Positions 10,442 to 21,572 of a DNA stretch of 64,000 nt are shown here, piece after piece. The notes beneath the pieces are model-generated. The model worked only from the letters and a program-made list of their open reading frames with translations. It ran no database searches and was not told the DNA's origin. The stretch's first letter is position 1; every line of letters starts with the position of its first letter. The DNA is taken from NCBI RefSeq assembly GCF_001439845.1, contig NZ_JYLO01000001.1, positions 310,001 through 374,000 on the forward strand, in the 5' to 3' direction. Source of the stretch: Pseudomonas lactis. Its GTDB lineage: Bacteria > Pseudomonadota > Gammaproteobacteria > Pseudomonadales > Pseudomonadaceae. The position numbers and the translations under genes were made by a program.

Positions 10442-12349
10442 TCAGAGCTTGAATTTGGCGACCAGCGTCTGCAAATCCAGGCTCAACCGCGTCAACTGAA
10501 CACTCGCCGCCGCTGTTTCCTCGCTGGCGGCGGCGGTCTGTTCCGACACGTCCCGCACCTTCAACACACTGCGATTGATCTCCTCGGCCACCGCGCTTTG
10601 CTGTTCCGCCGCGGCGGCGATCTGCGGGTTCATTTCCTGGATAACCGAGACCGTGCGGGCAATGGCGATCAGGGCGTCGCCGGCGTCGCGGGTCAGGGCG
10701 ACGCTGTTGTCGGTCAGGTTGCGGCTGCTGTCCATGATGTCCGCCACCTGTTGGGTGCCGTTATGCAGGCCGAGGATCAGCCCTTCGATCTCCTCGGCCG
10801 ATTCCTGAGTGCGTTGGGCCAGGCTGCGCACTTCGTCGGCGACCACCGCAAAGCCTTGGCCGGCAGTGCCCGCACGCGCCGCTTCAATGGCGGCGTTCAG
10901 GGCTAGCAGGTTGGTCTGCTGAGACACGGACTTGATCACGTCCAGCACACTGGCGATCTTCTGGCTCTCCTGTTGCAACGCGAGCATCGCACGGCCCGAC
11001 AGCGCCATTTCACTGGCCAGGTTGCCAATCTGCTCCACGGCCTGGGTGACCACCTGCTCACCGGCGCCGGCCTGCTGGTCGGCTTCATTGGCTGCCACCG
11101 AGGCGCGTTCGGCATGGCGCGCCACTTCCTGGGCAGTGGCGAGCATTTCATTCATTGCCGTCGCCACCTGGTCGGTTTCGTCTTTCTGCTCGTTGAGACC
11201 GCTGCGGGTCTGCTCGGTGACCGTGGATAACTGTGTAGCCGCCCCGGCGATCTGCCGGGCGCTGTCGCCGATACTGCTGATCAGGCTACGCAGGCTGCGG
11301 GTCATTTGCCCGATGCTTTGCTGCAACTGGCCGAGTTCGTCGCGACGGTCTACAGGCATGTCATGGCTAAGGTCGCCCTCGGCAACACGGTGGGCAGCGC
11401 TGAGGATTTCCCGCAGTGGCACCGCAATCTGCCGGGCAATCCACCAGGCGGCCAGCGCGCCGAGTGCCAGGGCCGCCACCGTCACACTGATCAGCAATGT
11501 ACGGGTGTGGTCCGCCTCGTCGTTACGCTTGGCGTTCTGGCTCTGGCTCAACAGGTTACTGCTTTCACGCAGGTTATTGAGTTGCTGTTCGAAGCGGTTT
11601 TGCACGGTTTCCACGTTGAGCTGGGCTTCCTTGAGCTTGGTCAGTTGCTCTCGATAATTGGCCAGGTCGGTCCTGAGCAGTGCCGAGTCGACTGGCAGCG
11701 CTGTGACTGCCGCTTGCGCGATCTCCAGGGCGTCAAGCGCCTTGCCGAGGGTCTCTGCATAAGTTGCCAGCGATTGCGCGGCCCAGGCGGGGCTCTGGGC
11801 TCGATCTTCGGCCAGCTCCATGGCTTGACGCAGTTGCTCGATGGCGTCCAGAGCCTTTTCGTCGTTCTGGTCAGGCAAGTCACTGGCAAATTGGGCGAGG
11901 GTATCGCTGGCTTGCAGGGCAATTTTCTTCAGGTCCGGGCGCAGGCGCTCGCGCTGCTCGACCAAGGGCGGAAGTTGCGCCAGAGCTGCCTTGAAGCCGT
12001 TGGCGAGGCTCATGGCGTCCTCGAGTCGCTGCACGTCAGTCGGGTCTTTCAGGCGGTTTGAAAGGGCGGCCAGGTGCTGGTCGATCCGTTCAATCTTCGC
12101 GGCCATTTTGCCCAGGCTATCGCTGTCTGTGAGGGTGCGGTACACGATGCGGTCGGCGCGCATGGCCTCGGCATCCACCGCCAGTTGCCCCAGGGTCGTC
12201 AGGCTGTCGGATCGGTAAAGCACGGCGTTCAAGGCTTGCCAGCCCGTAGCGGCAATCAGGAAGCTGAGGATCAGCACTTGGCCAAACCCCAGGGCGAGTT
12301 TGAGGCGGACGCTGGCATTGACCAGCACGCGGGTCAGCCGAGAAAACAT
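10442..12349 (-). CDS. Methyl-accepting chemotaxis protein
   Basis: A 635-residue chemoreceptor. Membrane helix 1 is at about residues 18-40, followed by a helical periplasmic ligand-binding region of about 240 residues, helix 2 at about 283-305, a HAMP domain ([20 protein letters not shown] region) and the cytoplasmic signalling domain. The tip reads [20 protein letters not shown], with GQGF where GRGF is more usual. The periplasmic region is long and all-helical, as in bimodular sensors of the McpS type, so an organic-acid or amine ligand is possible but unproven. There is no CheR/CheB-tethering pentapeptide at the C-terminus. It is a paralogue of the next gene. Confidence 0.92.
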   Translation of the reverse strand: MFSRLTRVLVNASVRLKLALGFGQVLILSFLIAATGWQALNAVLYRSDSLTTLGQLAVDAEAMRADRIVYRTLTDSDSLGKMAAKIERIDQHLAALSNRLKDPTDVQRLEDAMSLANGFKAALAQLPPLVEQRERLRPDLKKIALQASDTLAQFASDLPDQNDEKALDAIEQLRQAMELAEDRAQSPAWAAQSLATYAETLGKALDALEIAQAAVTALPVDSALLRTDLANYREQLTKLKEAQLNVETVQNRFEQQLNNLRESSNLLSQSQNAKRNDEADHTRTLLISVTVAALALGALAAWWIARQIAVPLREILSAAHRVAEGDLSHDMPVDRRDELGQLQQSIGQMTRSLRSLISSIGDSARQIAGAATQLSTVTEQTRSGLNEQKDETDQVATAMNEMLATAQEVARHAERASVAANEADQQAGAGEQVVTQAVEQIGNLASEMALSGRAMLALQQESQKIASVLDVIKSVSQQTNLLALNAAIEAARAGTAGQGFAVVADEVRSLAQRTQESAEEIEGLILGLHNGTQQVADIMDSSRNLTDNSVALTRDAGDALIAIARTVSVIQEMNPQIAAAAEQQSAVAEEINRSVLKVRDVSEQTAAASEETAAASVQLTRLSLDLQTLVAKFKL

Positions 12350-12450
12350 GGTGAACCTCCGAATCAGAGAAAGCGTTTCGCGACACCTGCAACGCTAATT
12401 CGATTCGGGCCTGTGGAGGGCTGATAACTGCGTAGGAAATTTCACAAGAT

Positions 12451-12474
12451 GCGGCGGCTTTGGTAAGCCGCCGC
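12451..12474 (-). terminator. Hairpin after the upstream chemoreceptor gene
   Basis: A perfect 10-bp stem, GCGGCGGCTT and AAGCCGCCGC, with a four-base loop lies ten bases beyond the stop of the 12485-14401 gene. It lacks a clean T-tract on the minus strand, so termination strength is uncertain. Confidence 0.5.
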
Positions 12475-12484
12475 GTAGGGTAAT

Positions 12485-14401
12485 TCAGACTCGGAAGCGC
12501 CCGACCAGGGTCTGCAGGTAGATCCCCAGGCGCGCCAGTTCGGCACTGGAGGACGCAGTTTCTTCGCTGGCCGACGAGGTTTGCTCGGAGATGTCGCGCA
12601 CATTCAACACGCTGCGGTTGATCTCTTCAGCCACGGCGCTTTGCTGCTCGGCGGCGGTGGCAATCTGCGAGTTCATCGCCTGGATGGTCGAGACGGTGCG
12701 GGTGATATTGCCCAGCGCGTGGCCGGCGCGGCGCGTCAGCTCAACACTGCTCTCGGTCAGCCCGCGGCTGTTGTCCATGATGGTTGCCACCTGCTGGGTA
12801 CCGCTTTGCAGGCCGACGATCAGCTCTTCGATCTCTTCGGTGGACTTCTGCGTGCGCTGGGCCAGGCTGCGTACTTCATCGGCCACCACGGCAAAGCCAC
12901 GCCCGGCTTCACCGGCACGCGCCGCCTCGATGGCGGCGTTAAGGGCCAGCAGGTTGGTCTGTTGGGCCACGGATTTGATCACGTCGAGCACACTGCCGAT
13001 CTTGTCGCTTTCGCGCTTGAGTTCACCCATGGCCACCGTGGAATTACCCACTTCGGTGGCCAGGCGCTCGATCTGGGCGATGGCTTCCCCCACCACCTGG
13101 TCGCCTTCACGGGCTTGCTGGTCGGCAGCCACGGCGGCTTCCGAGGCCTCTTCGGCGTTGCGCGCCACTTCCTGCACGGTGGCGGCCATTTCGTTCATGG
13201 CGGTGGCCACCTGGTCGGTCTCGACCTTTTGGCTGTTGACCCCGGCGCTGGTTTGTTCGGTCACGGCTGATAACTGCTCGGCGGCGCTGGCGATCTGGGT
13301 GACGCCGTCGCTGATCCCGCCGATCAACTCACGCAGGCCCACGGTCATGCTTTGCATGGCGCGCTGCAATTGGCCCAGTTCGTCCTGGCGACCCGATTCC
13401 AGGTTGTGGCTCAGGTCGCCGGAGGCTACGCGCTCGGCGACTTTGAGGGTCTGGTTCAGCGGGATGACGATCTGGCGGGTAATGGCCCAGGCCGCGAAGA
13501 TGCCGACGATCAGCGCCAGCACGGTGGCAAGCAGCAACAAGTATTTGGCTTGCGCGGCATCTGCGTCACGCACGGCGGTCTGGGAGACGGTGAGCTTTTC
13601 GCTGTGGCCCAGCAGGATGTCGCCTTGGGCGATCATGGTCTTCAGCGCAGCCGCGCTGGCGATCTGGGAATCGCGATACTGGCTGACAGCGGCGCGGTAG
13701 GCTTGCAGTGATGCCCCGGCTTCTTGCAGATTGGCCTGGTATTGCGCAGGCAACTGGCCTTGCAGCTCGGTGATTTTCTTCAGGGCGTTGTCGATGGCAT
13801 CCAGGGCCGGTTGCTCGGCTTCGACCTTGCCGCTGTAGGTGTAGCCGCGTACCTGAAAGCGCGATTGCTGGATCAGCTTGCTCTGCTCGACCACGCTGTT
13901 GAACTGGGCAACGCTGTCACCTTGCAGCAGGGCTTTTTCGATTTCGTTGATCTTGACGACGGCATTGTCGGCAGTGTCGCCGAGTTTGCTGCGCGCGCCC
14001 TCACGCTTGAGACCCGCCTGGACCATGGCGGCGAAGGCCTTTTTGTATTGGTTCAAGGCTTCCTGCTGTTGCTCGACCAGGGCTTTGTCGTCAGGTTGCT
14101 CGATCAGCTCGGACGCGGTCTTCAGGCCGCTGTCGAGGTGGGCGAGCAGGCCGTCGACCTTGTCCGTGCCTTGCTCGCCACGGCGCATGTCGAAGTCCAG
14201 GCGTGCCAGGCGCAGGTCTTTGCTCAGGCCATTGAGGCTGGAAATAAAGCCCAGCTTGTCGCCGCGACTGATCACGTCCCCCAGGCCGGTCCAGCCGGTA
14301 AAGGTGATCAACAGCGTCAGGAGCAACACCAGGCCAAAGCCCACACTCAGCTTGCGGTTGACGCTTACATTCCCCAACTTCTCGGCTAACCAACGATACA
14401 T
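12485..14401 (-). CDS. Methyl-accepting chemotaxis protein
   Basis: A 638-residue chemoreceptor with the same layout as its neighbour: helix 1 at about residues 18-40, a helical periplasmic region of about 250 residues, helix 2 around 285-308, HAMP, and a signalling domain with [20 protein letters not shown]. The ATG at 14401 (protein begins [10 protein letters not shown]) is preferred to one 13 codons upstream because AGGGGAG precedes it. The pair probably arose by tandem duplication; the signalling domains are far more alike than the sensing regions, suggesting different ligands. Confidence 0.92.
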   Translation of the reverse strand: MYRWLAEKLGNVSVNRKLSVGFGLVLLLTLLITFTGWTGLGDVISRGDKLGFISSLNGLSKDLRLARLDFDMRRGEQGTDKVDGLLAHLDSGLKTASELIEQPDDKALVEQQQEALNQYKKAFAAMVQAGLKREGARSKLGDTADNAVVKINEIEKALLQGDSVAQFNSVVEQSKLIQQSRFQVRGYTYSGKVEAEQPALDAIDNALKKITELQGQLPAQYQANLQEAGASLQAYRAAVSQYRDSQIASAAALKTMIAQGDILLGHSEKLTVSQTAVRDADAAQAKYLLLLATVLALIVGIFAAWAITRQIVIPLNQTLKVAERVASGDLSHNLESGRQDELGQLQRAMQSMTVGLRELIGGISDGVTQIASAAEQLSAVTEQTSAGVNSQKVETDQVATAMNEMAATVQEVARNAEEASEAAVAADQQAREGDQVVGEAIAQIERLATEVGNSTVAMGELKRESDKIGSVLDVIKSVAQQTNLLALNAAIEAARAGEAGRGFAVVADEVRSLAQRTQKSTEEIEELIVGLQSGTQQVATIMDNSRGLTESSVELTRRAGHALGNITRTVSTIQAMNSQIATAAEQQSAVAEEINRSVLNVRDISEQTSSASEETASSSAELARLGIYLQTLVGRFRV

Positions 14402-14468
14402 GCTGCGAACTCCCCTGGAACAAGGCTTGGACTTATTCAAAGGCTATCGGCAACGCACGGGGATACTT

Positions 14469-14624
14469 GATCGTTCCCACGCTCTGGTGATCGTTCCCAC
14501 GCTCTGCGTGGGAATGAATGGCGTGACGCTCTGCGTCACAAGGGCGGACGCAGAGCGTCCTGAGCGGCATTCCCACGCAGAGCGTGGGAACGATCACCCG
14601 ATCACTAGAGCGTGGGAACGATCA
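14469..14624. repeat. Nested inverted-repeat array, REP family B
   Basis: A GATCGTTCCCACGCTCTGCG unit and its complement form an inverted pair enclosing an inner GACGCTCTGCGTC palindrome. At each end an additional partial copy of the outer unit is attached (left GATCGTTCCCACGCTCTGG, right CTAGAGCGTGGGAACGATC). Simpler versions occur at 30608, 38528 and 54512. It fills most of the gap between the chemoreceptor and rsmE. Confidence 0.85.
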
Positions 14625-14633
14625 GTCGGGGGG

Positions 14634-15341
14634 TTAGAACAGGCGGGCGAGCAGGGCCGTTACGGCGGTTTCGACGCGCAAAATACGCGCACCCAACTGC
14701 ACCGGCTGCAAACCGGCCTTGGTCAGCAGGTCCACTTCATAGGGAATCCAGCCGCCTTCCGGGCCGATCGCCAGGGTTACCGGTTCTTCCAGGGCTCGAG
14801 GGCAGGCCGGGTAATCGCCCGGATGGCCGATCAGGCCCAGAGTGCCAGTCGCCATGGCCGGCAGCCGGTCTTCGACAAATGGCTTGAAGCGTTTCTCGAT
14901 AATGATCTCGGGCAGCAGCGTGTCCCGCGCTTGCTCCAGGCCGAGGATCAGTTGCTCGCGCACCGCTTCAGGCTCCAGGAACGGGGTTTGCCAGAAGCTT
15001 TTTTCCACCCGGTAACTGTTGACCAATACCACCTTGGGCACGCCCATGGCCGCCACTGTTTGCAGCACCCGGCGTAGCATCTTCGGGCGGGGCAGGGCCA
15101 GCAGCAAGGTCAGGGGCAGTTTGCTCGGCGGCGGTTGGTCGAAGCTCACTTGCAGTTCGGCTTCGGCGGCTTCCAGGCGCAGCAATTGGGCATTGCCCAT
15201 CAGCCCGCCAATGCGGCCCACGCGCAGGGTGTCGCCGACGGCGGCGCGGTGAACCTCCTGCATATGCACCAGGCGCCGATCACGCAGCACGACGCGGTCG
15301 GCCGCGATAAAGTCGGCCTCTTCGAGTAGCAGCAGGTTCAC
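14634..15341 (-). CDS. rsmE: 16S rRNA (uracil-1498-N3)-methyltransferase
   Basis: A 235-residue SPOUT-class enzyme that methylates U1498 of 16S rRNA. The N-terminal PUA-like part contains the [16 protein letters not shown] segment, and the C-terminal knot shows LAIGPEGGW and the final [17 protein letters not shown]. The start is GTG at 15341, overlapping the tatC stop by four bases, so rsmE is the last gene of the tat unit. Confidence 0.93.
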   Translation of the reverse strand: MNLLLLEEADFIAADRVVLRDRRLVHMQEVHRAAVGDTLRVGRIGGLMGNAQLLRLEAAEAELQVSFDQPPPSKLPLTLLLALPRPKMLRRVLQTVAAMGVPKVVLVNSYRVEKSFWQTPFLEPEAVREQLILGLEQARDTLLPEIIIEKRFKPFVEDRLPAMATGTLGLIGHPGDYPACPRALEEPVTLAIGPEGGWIPYEVDLLTKAGLQPVQLGARILRVETAVTALLARLF

Positions 15342-16129
15342 GGCTGGGTCGCTGGCGGCTGGTCGTCGTCGACAGGCGCGTCATCCGGGTGTTCGCCACG
15401 CTTGCTGATCAAGCCGCTGAACAGGATGCCCACTTCGAACAGCATCCACATCGGCACGGCCAGCAAGGTCTGGGAGAATATGTCCGGCGGCGTGAGGATC
15501 ATGCCGACCACGAAGCAGCCGATGATCACGTACGGGCGGATCTTCTTCAGGTACTTGACGTCGACCACGCCGATCCACACCAGCAACACCACCGCCACCG
15601 GGATTTCGAACGCCACGCCAAAGGCGAAGAACAGCGTCATCACGAAATCGAGGTAGCTGGTGATATCAGTCATCATTTCCACACCAGCCGGGGTGGCAGC
15701 GGCGAAGAACTTGAAGATCAGCGGGAACACCAGGAAGTAGGCGAAGGCCATGCCGGTGTAGAACAGCAGGATGCTCGATACCAGCAACGGCACGGCGATG
15801 CGCTTCTCATGCTTGTACAGGCCCGGCGCGATAAAGCCCCATATCTGATGCAGGATCACTGGGATCGCCAGGAACAGCGAGACCATCATGGTCAGCTTCA
15901 ACGGCGTCAGGAACGGCGACGACACATCGGTGGCAATCATCGTCGCGCCGGCCGGCAGGTACTGGCGCAGGGGCGTCGAGACGAAGGTGTAGATCTGCTG
16001 GGTAAAGGCGAACAGCCCGGCAAAGATGATGAAGATCGCCGCCACGCAACGCAGCAGGCGGGTACGCAGCTCGGTGAGGTGCGAGACCAGCGGCATATGC
16101 TGGTCGTTTTCCGGTTTATCAGCGCTCAT
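15338..16129 (-). CDS. tatC: Sec-independent protein translocase subunit TatC
   Basis: A 263-residue six-helix inner-membrane protein that recognises twin-arginine signal peptides. The N-terminal family motif [12 protein letters not shown] and the conserved acidic/proline loops ([18 protein letters not shown] region) are present. It overlaps tatB by four bases and rsmE by four, showing tight coupling. The C-terminal tail ([18 protein letters not shown]) is acidic and proline-rich, as in other Pseudomonas TatC. Confidence 0.96.
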   Translation of the reverse strand: MSADKPENDQHMPLVSHLTELRTRLLRCVAAIFIIFAGLFAFTQQIYTFVSTPLRQYLPAGATMIATDVSSPFLTPLKLTMMVSLFLAIPVILHQIWGFIAPGLYKHEKRIAVPLLVSSILLFYTGMAFAYFLVFPLIFKFFAAATPAGVEMMTDITSYLDFVMTLFFAFGVAFEIPVAVVLLVWIGVVDVKYLKKIRPYVIIGCFVVGMILTPPDIFSQTLLAVPMWMLFEVGILFSGLISKRGEHPDDAPVDDDQPPATQP

Positions 16130-16533
16130 GGGGCTCGCGGCGGCAATGTAGGGTCATGGGGTGCGGGCGACGCAACGGGCGTCGGCGCGGGCGTCGTTGG
16201 GGCGGGCGCTGCAGGAGCAGCGTCGGCCACAGGGGCTGGCGCGATGCTGTGCTCGGCCACCGGCGTGACCGGCTTGGCCGGCTCTTGCACCGGGGACAGA
16301 ATCTTGCGGGCTTCCTGCTCCAACGAGAGGATGTGTTCGTTGTGCAATTGCCGACGGATTTCGTCGGCACCGATTTCCCGTTCAACTTCCTGTTTGATCG
16401 CGTTGAAACTGCGTTTTAGACGCCCGATCCACAAGCCGGCGGTGCGTGCGGCACCGGGCAGGCGCTCCGGCCCCAGTACCAGCAGGGCCACCAGGCCGAC
16501 GAGCAGCAGTTCAGAGAAGCTGATACCAAACAT
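16126..16533 (-). CDS. tatB: Sec-independent protein translocase subunit TatB
   Basis: A 135-residue single-span protein, partner of TatC in the twin-arginine receptor complex. It begins [21 protein letters not shown] with the conserved Glu8 and a Gly-Pro hinge, followed by an amphipathic helix ([20 protein letters not shown]) and a long Ala/Pro-rich tail. It follows tatA by ten bases and overlaps tatC. Confidence 0.94.
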   Translation of the reverse strand: MFGISFSELLLVGLVALLVLGPERLPGAARTAGLWIGRLKRSFNAIKQEVEREIGADEIRRQLHNEHILSLEQEARKILSPVQEPAKPVTPVAEHSIAPAPVADAAPAAPAPTTPAPTPVASPAPHDPTLPPRAP

Positions 16534-16543
16534 TAGTCAGTGC

Positions 16544-16822
16544 TCACGAGTCTTTGCGGGTCGGCTCTTGGACCTTTTCAGCCTGAACGTCGAAGGTACG
16601 GCGTTCGGTGATCGGCTGGGTGGCCTGCGGGTGAACAGGCTGGGCCGGTGGCACCGGGTTGGCGCTTGGCTCGGCTGGCTTTTCATCATCGTTCATGGCT
16701 TTGCGAAAACCCTTGATCGACTCGCCCACGTCGGTGCCCAGGTTCTTGAGTTTCTTGGTACCGAACACCAATACCACCACCACCAGAATGACGATCCAGT
16801 GTTTCCAGTCAAAAATGCCCAT
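16544..16822 (-). CDS. tatA: Sec-independent protein translocase subunit TatA
   Basis: A 92-residue pore-forming Tat subunit. The N-terminal membrane helix ([16 protein letters not shown]) is followed by the [10 protein letters not shown] hinge and the amphipathic helix [12 protein letters not shown]. The C-terminal tail is polar and disordered. It lies 26 bases after hisE in the same direction. Confidence 0.94.
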   Translation of the reverse strand: MGIFDWKHWIVILVVVVLVFGTKKLKNLGTDVGESIKGFRKAMNDDEKPAEPSANPVPPAQPVHPQATQPITERRTFDVQAEKVQEPTRKDS

Positions 16823-16848
16823 GCTTCAAATCCTCAAGTCTTAGTTAT

Positions 16849-17181
16849 TCAGGCGGACGGGCGCGAGGCCTTTTCGGCGTGTCCGGACAAGCCGAAGCGA
16901 CGGTCCAGTTCATCCAGCACGGCCTGTGGGTGCTGCCCCAGTTGGGCGAGCATCACCAGGCTATGGAACCACAAGTCTGCGGTCTCATAGATTACATCGC
17001 TGTAATCACCGCTGATTTGCGCGTCCTTGGCCGCAATGATGGTCTCGACGGATTCTTCGCCGAGTTTTTCCAGAATCTTGTTCAGACCCTTGTGGTACAG
17101 GCTGGCGACGTAGGAGCTGTCGGCATCCGCGCCTTTGCGGTCTTCCAGCACCTGGGCCACACGGTTCAGGGTATCGCTCAT
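16849..17181 (-). CDS. hisE: Phosphoribosyl-ATP pyrophosphatase
   Basis: A 110-residue enzyme for the second step of histidine synthesis (PR-ATP to PR-AMP). MazG-like helices carry [14 protein letters not shown] and the [13 protein letters not shown] metal-binding segment. The ATG at 17181 was chosen because the protein then begins [16 protein letters not shown], as in other Pseudomonas HisE; longer versions would run through hisI. It is two bases downstream of hisI, with which it makes a functional pair. Confidence 0.95.
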   Translation of the reverse strand: MSDTLNRVAQVLEDRKGADADSSYVASLYHKGLNKILEKLGEESVETIIAAKDAQISGDYSDVIYETADLWFHSLVMLAQLGQHPQAVLDELDRRFGLSGHAEKASRPSA

Positions 17182-17183
17182 GT

Positions 17184-17576
17184 TCAGTGTCCTGCTGGGT
17201 AGATGGCGTGCGGGTCTTTGAGCACCGGCTCCACAACCTTCCATTCGCCATTCTCGAACACGCGATAGAAGCAACTGTGGCGGCCAGTGTGGCAGGCGAT
17301 GCCGCCGATCTGTTCGACCTTGAGGATCACCACGTCGGCATCGCAGTCCAGGCGCAGCTCGTGCAGGGTCTGCACATGCCCGGATTCTTCGCCCTTGCGC
17401 CACAGTTTGCCACGCGAACGTGACCAGTAGATGGCGCGCTGCTCGGCGGCGGTGAGGCTCAGGGCCTCGCGGTTCATCCAGGCCATCATCAGCACGCGCC
17501 CGGTCTTGTAGTCCTGGGCAATGGCCGGCACCAGGCCGTCACTGTCCCACTTGATCTCATCCAGCCAGTCTTTCAT
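17184..17576 (-). CDS. hisI: Phosphoribosyl-AMP cyclohydrolase
   Basis: A 130-residue enzyme for the third step of histidine synthesis. It contains the metal-binding DCDADVV and the [15 protein letters not shown] motif with the zinc-ligand cysteines. It is a stand-alone HisI, not the HisIE fusion of enteric bacteria. The start at 17576 gives [10 protein letters not shown]. It lies 41 bases after ubiB and just before hisE. Confidence 0.95.
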   Translation of the reverse strand: MKDWLDEIKWDSDGLVPAIAQDYKTGRVLMMAWMNREALSLTAAEQRAIYWSRSRGKLWRKGEESGHVQTLHELRLDCDADVVILKVEQIGGIACHTGRHSCFYRVFENGEWKVVEPVLKDPHAIYPAGH

Positions 17577-17617
17577 GTTCGGCTCCGGCAATTTGCGACA
17601 GTGTATAACCGGATTGG

Positions 17618-19222
17618 CTATCGACGCACGATCAGATAAACACCCACGGCGACCATAATGCCGGCTGGCCAGTGGCCCAGTTGGTTCAATGGCCCGCCGA
17701 TCGCCAGCATCACCCCGCCCACCAGGTGCGCGGCGCCGAGCAGGCGCAGGAACCAATCGTCCTTGCGCTTGCGCCACGGTGGCTCTGGGTCCTTGGCGTG
17801 GGGCTGGGACATGCGCTCCAGCAGGTCGCGGGTCATGTTGGCCAGGTGCGGCAGCTGTTCGAACTGGCTGTGCAGGTTGCCCAGCATGGTTTTGGGGCTC
17901 ATGCGCTCGCGCATCCAGCGTTCCAGGAAGGGTTGCGCGGTGTTCCACAAATCGAGGTCCGGGTACAGCTGGCGGCCCAGGCCTTCGATGTTCAGCAGGG
18001 TCTTTTGCAACAGCACCAGTTGCGGCTGCACTTCCATATTGAAGCGCCGCGCGGTCTGGAACAGGCGCATCAGCACCTGGCCGAAGGAAATATCTTTTAA
18101 CGGTTTTTCGAAGATCGGCTCACACACCGTGCGGATCGCCGCTTCAAATTCATTGAGCTTGGTTTCCGCCGGCACCCAGCCCGAATCAATGTGCAACTGC
18201 GCCACACGACGGTAGTCGCGCTTGAAGAAGGCAAACAGGTTGCGCGCCAGGTAATCCTGGTCTTCGGGGGTGAGGCTGCCGACGATGCCGCAGTCGATGG
18301 CGATGTACTGCGGGCTCCACGGGTTGACGGTGCTGACGAAGATGTTGCCCGGGTGCATGTCGGCGTGGAAGAAACTGTCGCGGAACACCTGGGTGAAGAA
18401 AATCTCCACGCCGCGCTCGGCCAGCATCTTCATGTCGGTGCGCTGGTCGGCCAGGGTCGCAAGGTCAGTGACCTGCACGCCGTAGATGCGCTCCATCACC
18501 AGCACTTTGGGGCGGCACCAGTCCCAATACACCTGCGGCACGTACAGCAGTTGCGAGCCTTCGAAGTTGCGCCGCAATTGGCTGGCGTTGGCCGCCTCGC
18601 GCAGCAGGTCGAGTTCGTCGTAGATGGTTTTTTCGTAGTCGGCGACCACGTCCACCGGGTGCAGCAGGCGCGCATCGGCGGAGAAACGTTCGGCCGCGCG
18701 GGCGAGGACAAACAGCCACGCCAGGTCCTGGCCGATGATCGGCTTGAGGCCTGGGCGAATGACTTTTACCACCACTTCTTCGCCGGTCTTGAGTTGCGCG
18801 GCGTGCACTTGTGCCACCGACGCCGAGGCCAGGGGCTCGACGTCGAAGCGGCTGAACACCTCGCTGATCTTCTGGCCCAGCTGTTCTTCGATCAGCGCCA
18901 TCGACTGCTGCGAGTCGAACGGCGGCACGCGGTCTTGCAGCAGCATCAGCTCGTCGGCGATGTCTTCGGGCAACAGGTCGCGGCGGGTGGAGAGGATCTG
19001 CCCGAACTTGATAAAGATCGGCCCCAAATCCTGCAACGCCAGGCGCAGGCTGGCGCCACGGCTCAACGGCGACGGCTTGCGCGGGAACCAGCGCCATGGC
19101 AGCACATAACGCACCGCCAGCAAAAACCACGGCAAAGGCAGGGCAAACAGCAGATCATCGAGACGGTAGCGGATTACGACGCGCTGGATACGAAACAAAC
19201 GGCGGACGGCGAGCAGCTTCAT
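17618..19222 (-). CDS. ubiB: Ubiquinone biosynthesis protein kinase-like UbiB
   Basis: A 534-residue atypical kinase/ATPase of the ABC1/ADCK family needed for coenzyme Q synthesis, membrane-bound by C-terminal helices (about residues 495-534). Characteristic features are [17 protein letters not shown] (the family-specific KxGQ motif), the Ala-rich loop ASASVAQVH in place of a Gly-rich loop, HADMHPGN (catalytic loop) and AIDCGIVG (metal-binding DFG equivalent). Length is typical. It overlaps ubiJ by four bases and is part of ubiE-ubiJ-ubiB. Confidence 0.95.
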   Translation of the reverse strand: MKLLAVRRLFRIQRVVIRYRLDDLLFALPLPWFLLAVRYVLPWRWFPRKPSPLSRGASLRLALQDLGPIFIKFGQILSTRRDLLPEDIADELMLLQDRVPPFDSQQSMALIEEQLGQKISEVFSRFDVEPLASASVAQVHAAQLKTGEEVVVKVIRPGLKPIIGQDLAWLFVLARAAERFSADARLLHPVDVVADYEKTIYDELDLLREAANASQLRRNFEGSQLLYVPQVYWDWCRPKVLVMERIYGVQVTDLATLADQRTDMKMLAERGVEIFFTQVFRDSFFHADMHPGNIFVSTVNPWSPQYIAIDCGIVGSLTPEDQDYLARNLFAFFKRDYRRVAQLHIDSGWVPAETKLNEFEAAIRTVCEPIFEKPLKDISFGQVLMRLFQTARRFNMEVQPQLVLLQKTLLNIEGLGRQLYPDLDLWNTAQPFLERWMRERMSPKTMLGNLHSQFEQLPHLANMTRDLLERMSQPHAKDPEPPWRKRKDDWFLRLLGAAHLVGGVMLAIGGPLNQLGHWPAGIMVAVGVYLIVRR

Positions 19223-19842
19223 GCGTTATCGCTTGGATCAAGGGAACGGCTCAAGCGCTCGAAGCGGGCCTCGAGGCGTTCCAGGTCGATTTTGGCCTTG
19301 TCGAGTTCGCGAAAGCGCGCTTGCGCTTCCCGTTGCCCGACCAGGGTGCGCGATTCTTCGCTCAGGTATTCGGCGAGGTTCTGGTTGAGGCTGGCGAACC
19401 CTTGCTGATACCAGCGCGAGCGGCTGCGCAGGTGCCCGCTGATCAACTGGGTGGCGACGGGGCCGATCCAGCGCGACAGTTCGTATTCCCAGTCCAGCTC
19501 CAGGTCTTGCAGCACGGCGGCCAGGTCCATCAGCACCGCGCTGTCGCCTTCCAGTTCCACCTCGGGGCTGTGGAGGATGGCAGTCTTGTTGCGGCTCAGC
19601 GCCAGGTGCAACAGGCTGGAGGCCGGCGCACGCAAGGTGCAATCGGCTTGGGCGGCCCATTGGGTGGCGAGCAGCAGGCCTTCATCGCTGGGCAGGATAA
19701 ACAGCTGCAAGACGGGGCTGCGGCAATCGACGGCAATGACTTTGCCGGTCAGGTGCGCGAGCCGCGCCAGGGCAGTGCTGTCCAGGCGCAGGACACGGTT
19801 GAGGCCGTGCTCGACGCTGGCGAGGAGACCTTGCAGCAGCAT
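19219..19842 (-). CDS. ubiJ: Ubiquinone biosynthesis accessory factor UbiJ
   Basis: A 207-residue protein with an SCP2-type lipid-binding domain in the first ~110 residues and a C-terminal coiled coil ([20 protein letters not shown]). In E. coli UbiJ forms the scaffold of the soluble ubiquinone-synthesis complex together with UbiK. Its place between ubiE and ubiB, with one- and four-base overlaps, supports the assignment; sequence conservation of the family is low. Confidence 0.92.
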   Translation of the reverse strand: MLLQGLLASVEHGLNRVLRLDSTALARLAHLTGKVIAVDCRSPVLQLFILPSDEGLLLATQWAAQADCTLRAPASSLLHLALSRNKTAILHSPEVELEGDSAVLMDLAAVLQDLELDWEYELSRWIGPVATQLISGHLRSRSRWYQQGFASLNQNLAEYLSEESRTLVGQREAQARFRELDKAKIDLERLEARFERLSRSLDPSDNA

Positions 19843-20612
19843 CAGGGCTTGATGCCGCGGTGCAGGGCGACGATGCCGGACGTCATGTTGTGGTAGGTCA
19901 CGCGGTCGAAACCGGCCTCCACCATCATCGACTTCAGGGTTTCCTGGTCCGGGTGCATGCGGATCGACTCGGCCAGGTAGCGGTAGCTCTCGGCATCGTT
20001 GGTGATCAACTTGCCCATCAACGGCATGAAGGCGAAGGAGTACGTGTCGTAGACCTTGGACATCAGCGCGTTGGTCGGCTTGGAGAACTCCAGCACCAAC
20101 AGGCGGCCACCTGGCTTGAGCACGCGCAGCATCGAGCGGATCGCGTCCTCCTTGTGGGTCACGTTACGCAGGCCGAAGGCGATGGTCACGCAGTCGAAAT
20201 GGTTGTCCGGGAACGGCAGCTTCTCAGCGTCGGCCTGGACGAATTCGATATTGCCGGCCACGCCTTTGTCGAGCAGGCGGTCGCGGCCAACCTTGAGCAT
20301 CGAGCCGTTGATATCGGCCAATACCACCTGGCCGGTGGGGCCAACCAGCTTGGAGAACTTGGCCGCCAGGTCGCCTGTGCCACCGGCGATGTCCAGCACC
20401 CGGTTGCCGGTGCGTACGCCCGACAACTCGATGGTGAAGCGCTTCCACAGGCGGTGCATGCCGCCGGAGAGCACGTCGTTCATCAGGTCGTACTTGGCCG
20501 CCACGGAGTGGAACACCTCAGCGACTTTTTCCGCCTTTTGGCTTTCCGGGACGTTCTTGAAGCCGAAGTGAGTGGTGGGTTCGGCATCGCTGCCTTTGCG
20601 CTGATCAGTCAT
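19842..20612 (-). CDS. ubiE: Ubiquinone/menaquinone C-methyltransferase UbiE
   Basis: A 256-residue SAM-dependent enzyme that methylates the demethoxy quinol ring. SAM motif I is [12 protein letters not shown], and the family signatures [21 protein letters not shown] region and [16 protein letters not shown] are present. The ATG at 20612 ([12 protein letters not shown]) was chosen over an upstream frame extension because it gives the standard family length. It is the first gene of ubiE-ubiJ-ubiB. Confidence 0.95.
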   Translation of the reverse strand: MTDQRKGSDAEPTTHFGFKNVPESQKAEKVAEVFHSVAAKYDLMNDVLSGGMHRLWKRFTIELSGVRTGNRVLDIAGGTGDLAAKFSKLVGPTGQVVLADINGSMLKVGRDRLLDKGVAGNIEFVQADAEKLPFPDNHFDCVTIAFGLRNVTHKEDAIRSMLRVLKPGGRLLVLEFSKPTNALMSKVYDTYSFAFMPLMGKLITNDAESYRYLAESIRMHPDQETLKSMMVEAGFDRVTYHNMTSGIVALHRGIKP

Positions 20613-20757
20613 ATCGCTGTCACCAAAAGAGAATGCGGGACATGATAATCCCCAAGGCCTACTTTGTCTTGGCAAGGCTGCAGGTAAGATAGGCGCTCAT
20701 CGAGACCTTTTGCCGCATGGCGGGTGTTCTGAGTCGTTATAAAGAGGAGTCATTGCA

Positions 20758-21033
20758 ATGGCCCGTATTACCGTTGAGCGTGAACACACCCTGGGGAAAG
20801 AACAGGCGCGGGCCAAGGCTGAGCTATTGGCGCGCAAACTCGAGGACAAATATGGCGTGGATTTTTCATGGGCTGGCGACACCCTGAAGCTCAAGCGCTC
20901 CGGGGTTAAAGGCACGGTGTGGGTGGCCGATGATTCGCTGCGCATTGATGTGGAACTTGGCCTGTTGATGTCGGCCATGAGTGGCACGATCAAGTCCGAA
21001 ATCGAAAAAGCCCTGGATAAGGCCCTGGCCTGA
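20758..21033 (+). CDS. Polyhydroxyalkanoic acid system family protein
   Basis: A 91-residue small protein of the PHA-granule-region family. It consists of a lysine-rich N-terminal helix (KEQARAKAELLARKLEDKYG), three short strands and a C-terminal amphipathic helix (SEIEKALDKALA). A clear GAGG ribosome-binding site precedes the ATG. Members are regularly found beside phasin genes, as here with phaI 105 bases downstream; a role at the granule surface is inferred, not shown. Confidence 0.8.
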   Translation: MARITVEREHTLGKEQARAKAELLARKLEDKYGVDFSWAGDTLKLKRSGVKGTVWVADDSLRIDVELGLLMSAMSGTIKSEIEKALDKALA

Positions 21034-21137
21034 TAGGGCTGTGCTTAGGGTGCCGATTCTAATTTTAAACCCTACTTTGTGCCCAAGCCCTCAACTCTTG
21101 CGGGCCGTCCGCCACCCAATCCTGTGTGAGGTGCACC

Positions 21138-21560
21138 ATGGCCAAAGTTATTTTGAAGAAAAAAATCGACGTTCAGACCACCCCTCTGAATGAGGTTAAA
21201 AGCTATGCCCGCAAGATCTGGCTGGCGGGTCTTGGTGCCTACGCCAAGGTCGGCAGCGAGGGCGGCGAGTACTTCAAGGAACTCGTTAGAAGCGGTCAAC
21301 GTGTTGAAAGTAAAGGTAAAAAAGTTGTAGTTGAACAACTTGATGCCGCCAACAGTCAGATTGACCAAGTAAAGAGTAACGTCTCCGGCGTCAAAGGCCT
21401 GGTTGAAGTTCAACTGGATAAAGTTGAAAAAGCTTTTGATACTCGTGTCGCCAGTGCCTTGAATCGGATCGGCATTGCGTCTAAACATGACGTGGAGACA
21501 CTCTCTGCTAAGCTCGAAGAGCTGACGGCATTGCTCGAACGTGTCGCGCGTAAACACTAA
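21138..21560 (+). CDS. phaI: Phasin PhaI, PHA granule-associated protein
   Basis: A 140-residue amphipathic phasin that coats medium-chain-length PHA granules. The phasin core YARKIWLAGLGAYAKVG is at about residues 22-38 and a heptad-rich helix follows (about 85-140). The ATG at 21138 has GAGG upstream and yields MAKVILKKK; a GTG four codons earlier is less likely. It is 12 bases upstream of phaF, with which it shares the phasin domain. Confidence 0.9.
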   Translation: MAKVILKKKIDVQTTPLNEVKSYARKIWLAGLGAYAKVGSEGGEYFKELVRSGQRVESKGKKVVVEQLDAANSQIDQVKSNVSGVKGLVEVQLDKVEKAFDTRVASALNRIGIASKHDVETLSAKLEELTALLERVARKH

Positions 21561-21572
21561 GGAGACATCGGG

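Noticed and set aside
14469..14624. CRISPR-like array
   Set aside because: Repeats are inverted palindromic units with no regular spacers and no cas genes nearby.
17618..17948. Open frame running from hisI back into ubiB
   Set aside because: The additional upstream codons are only antisense-free extension through the ubiB gene; the internal ATG at 17576 gives the normal HisI.
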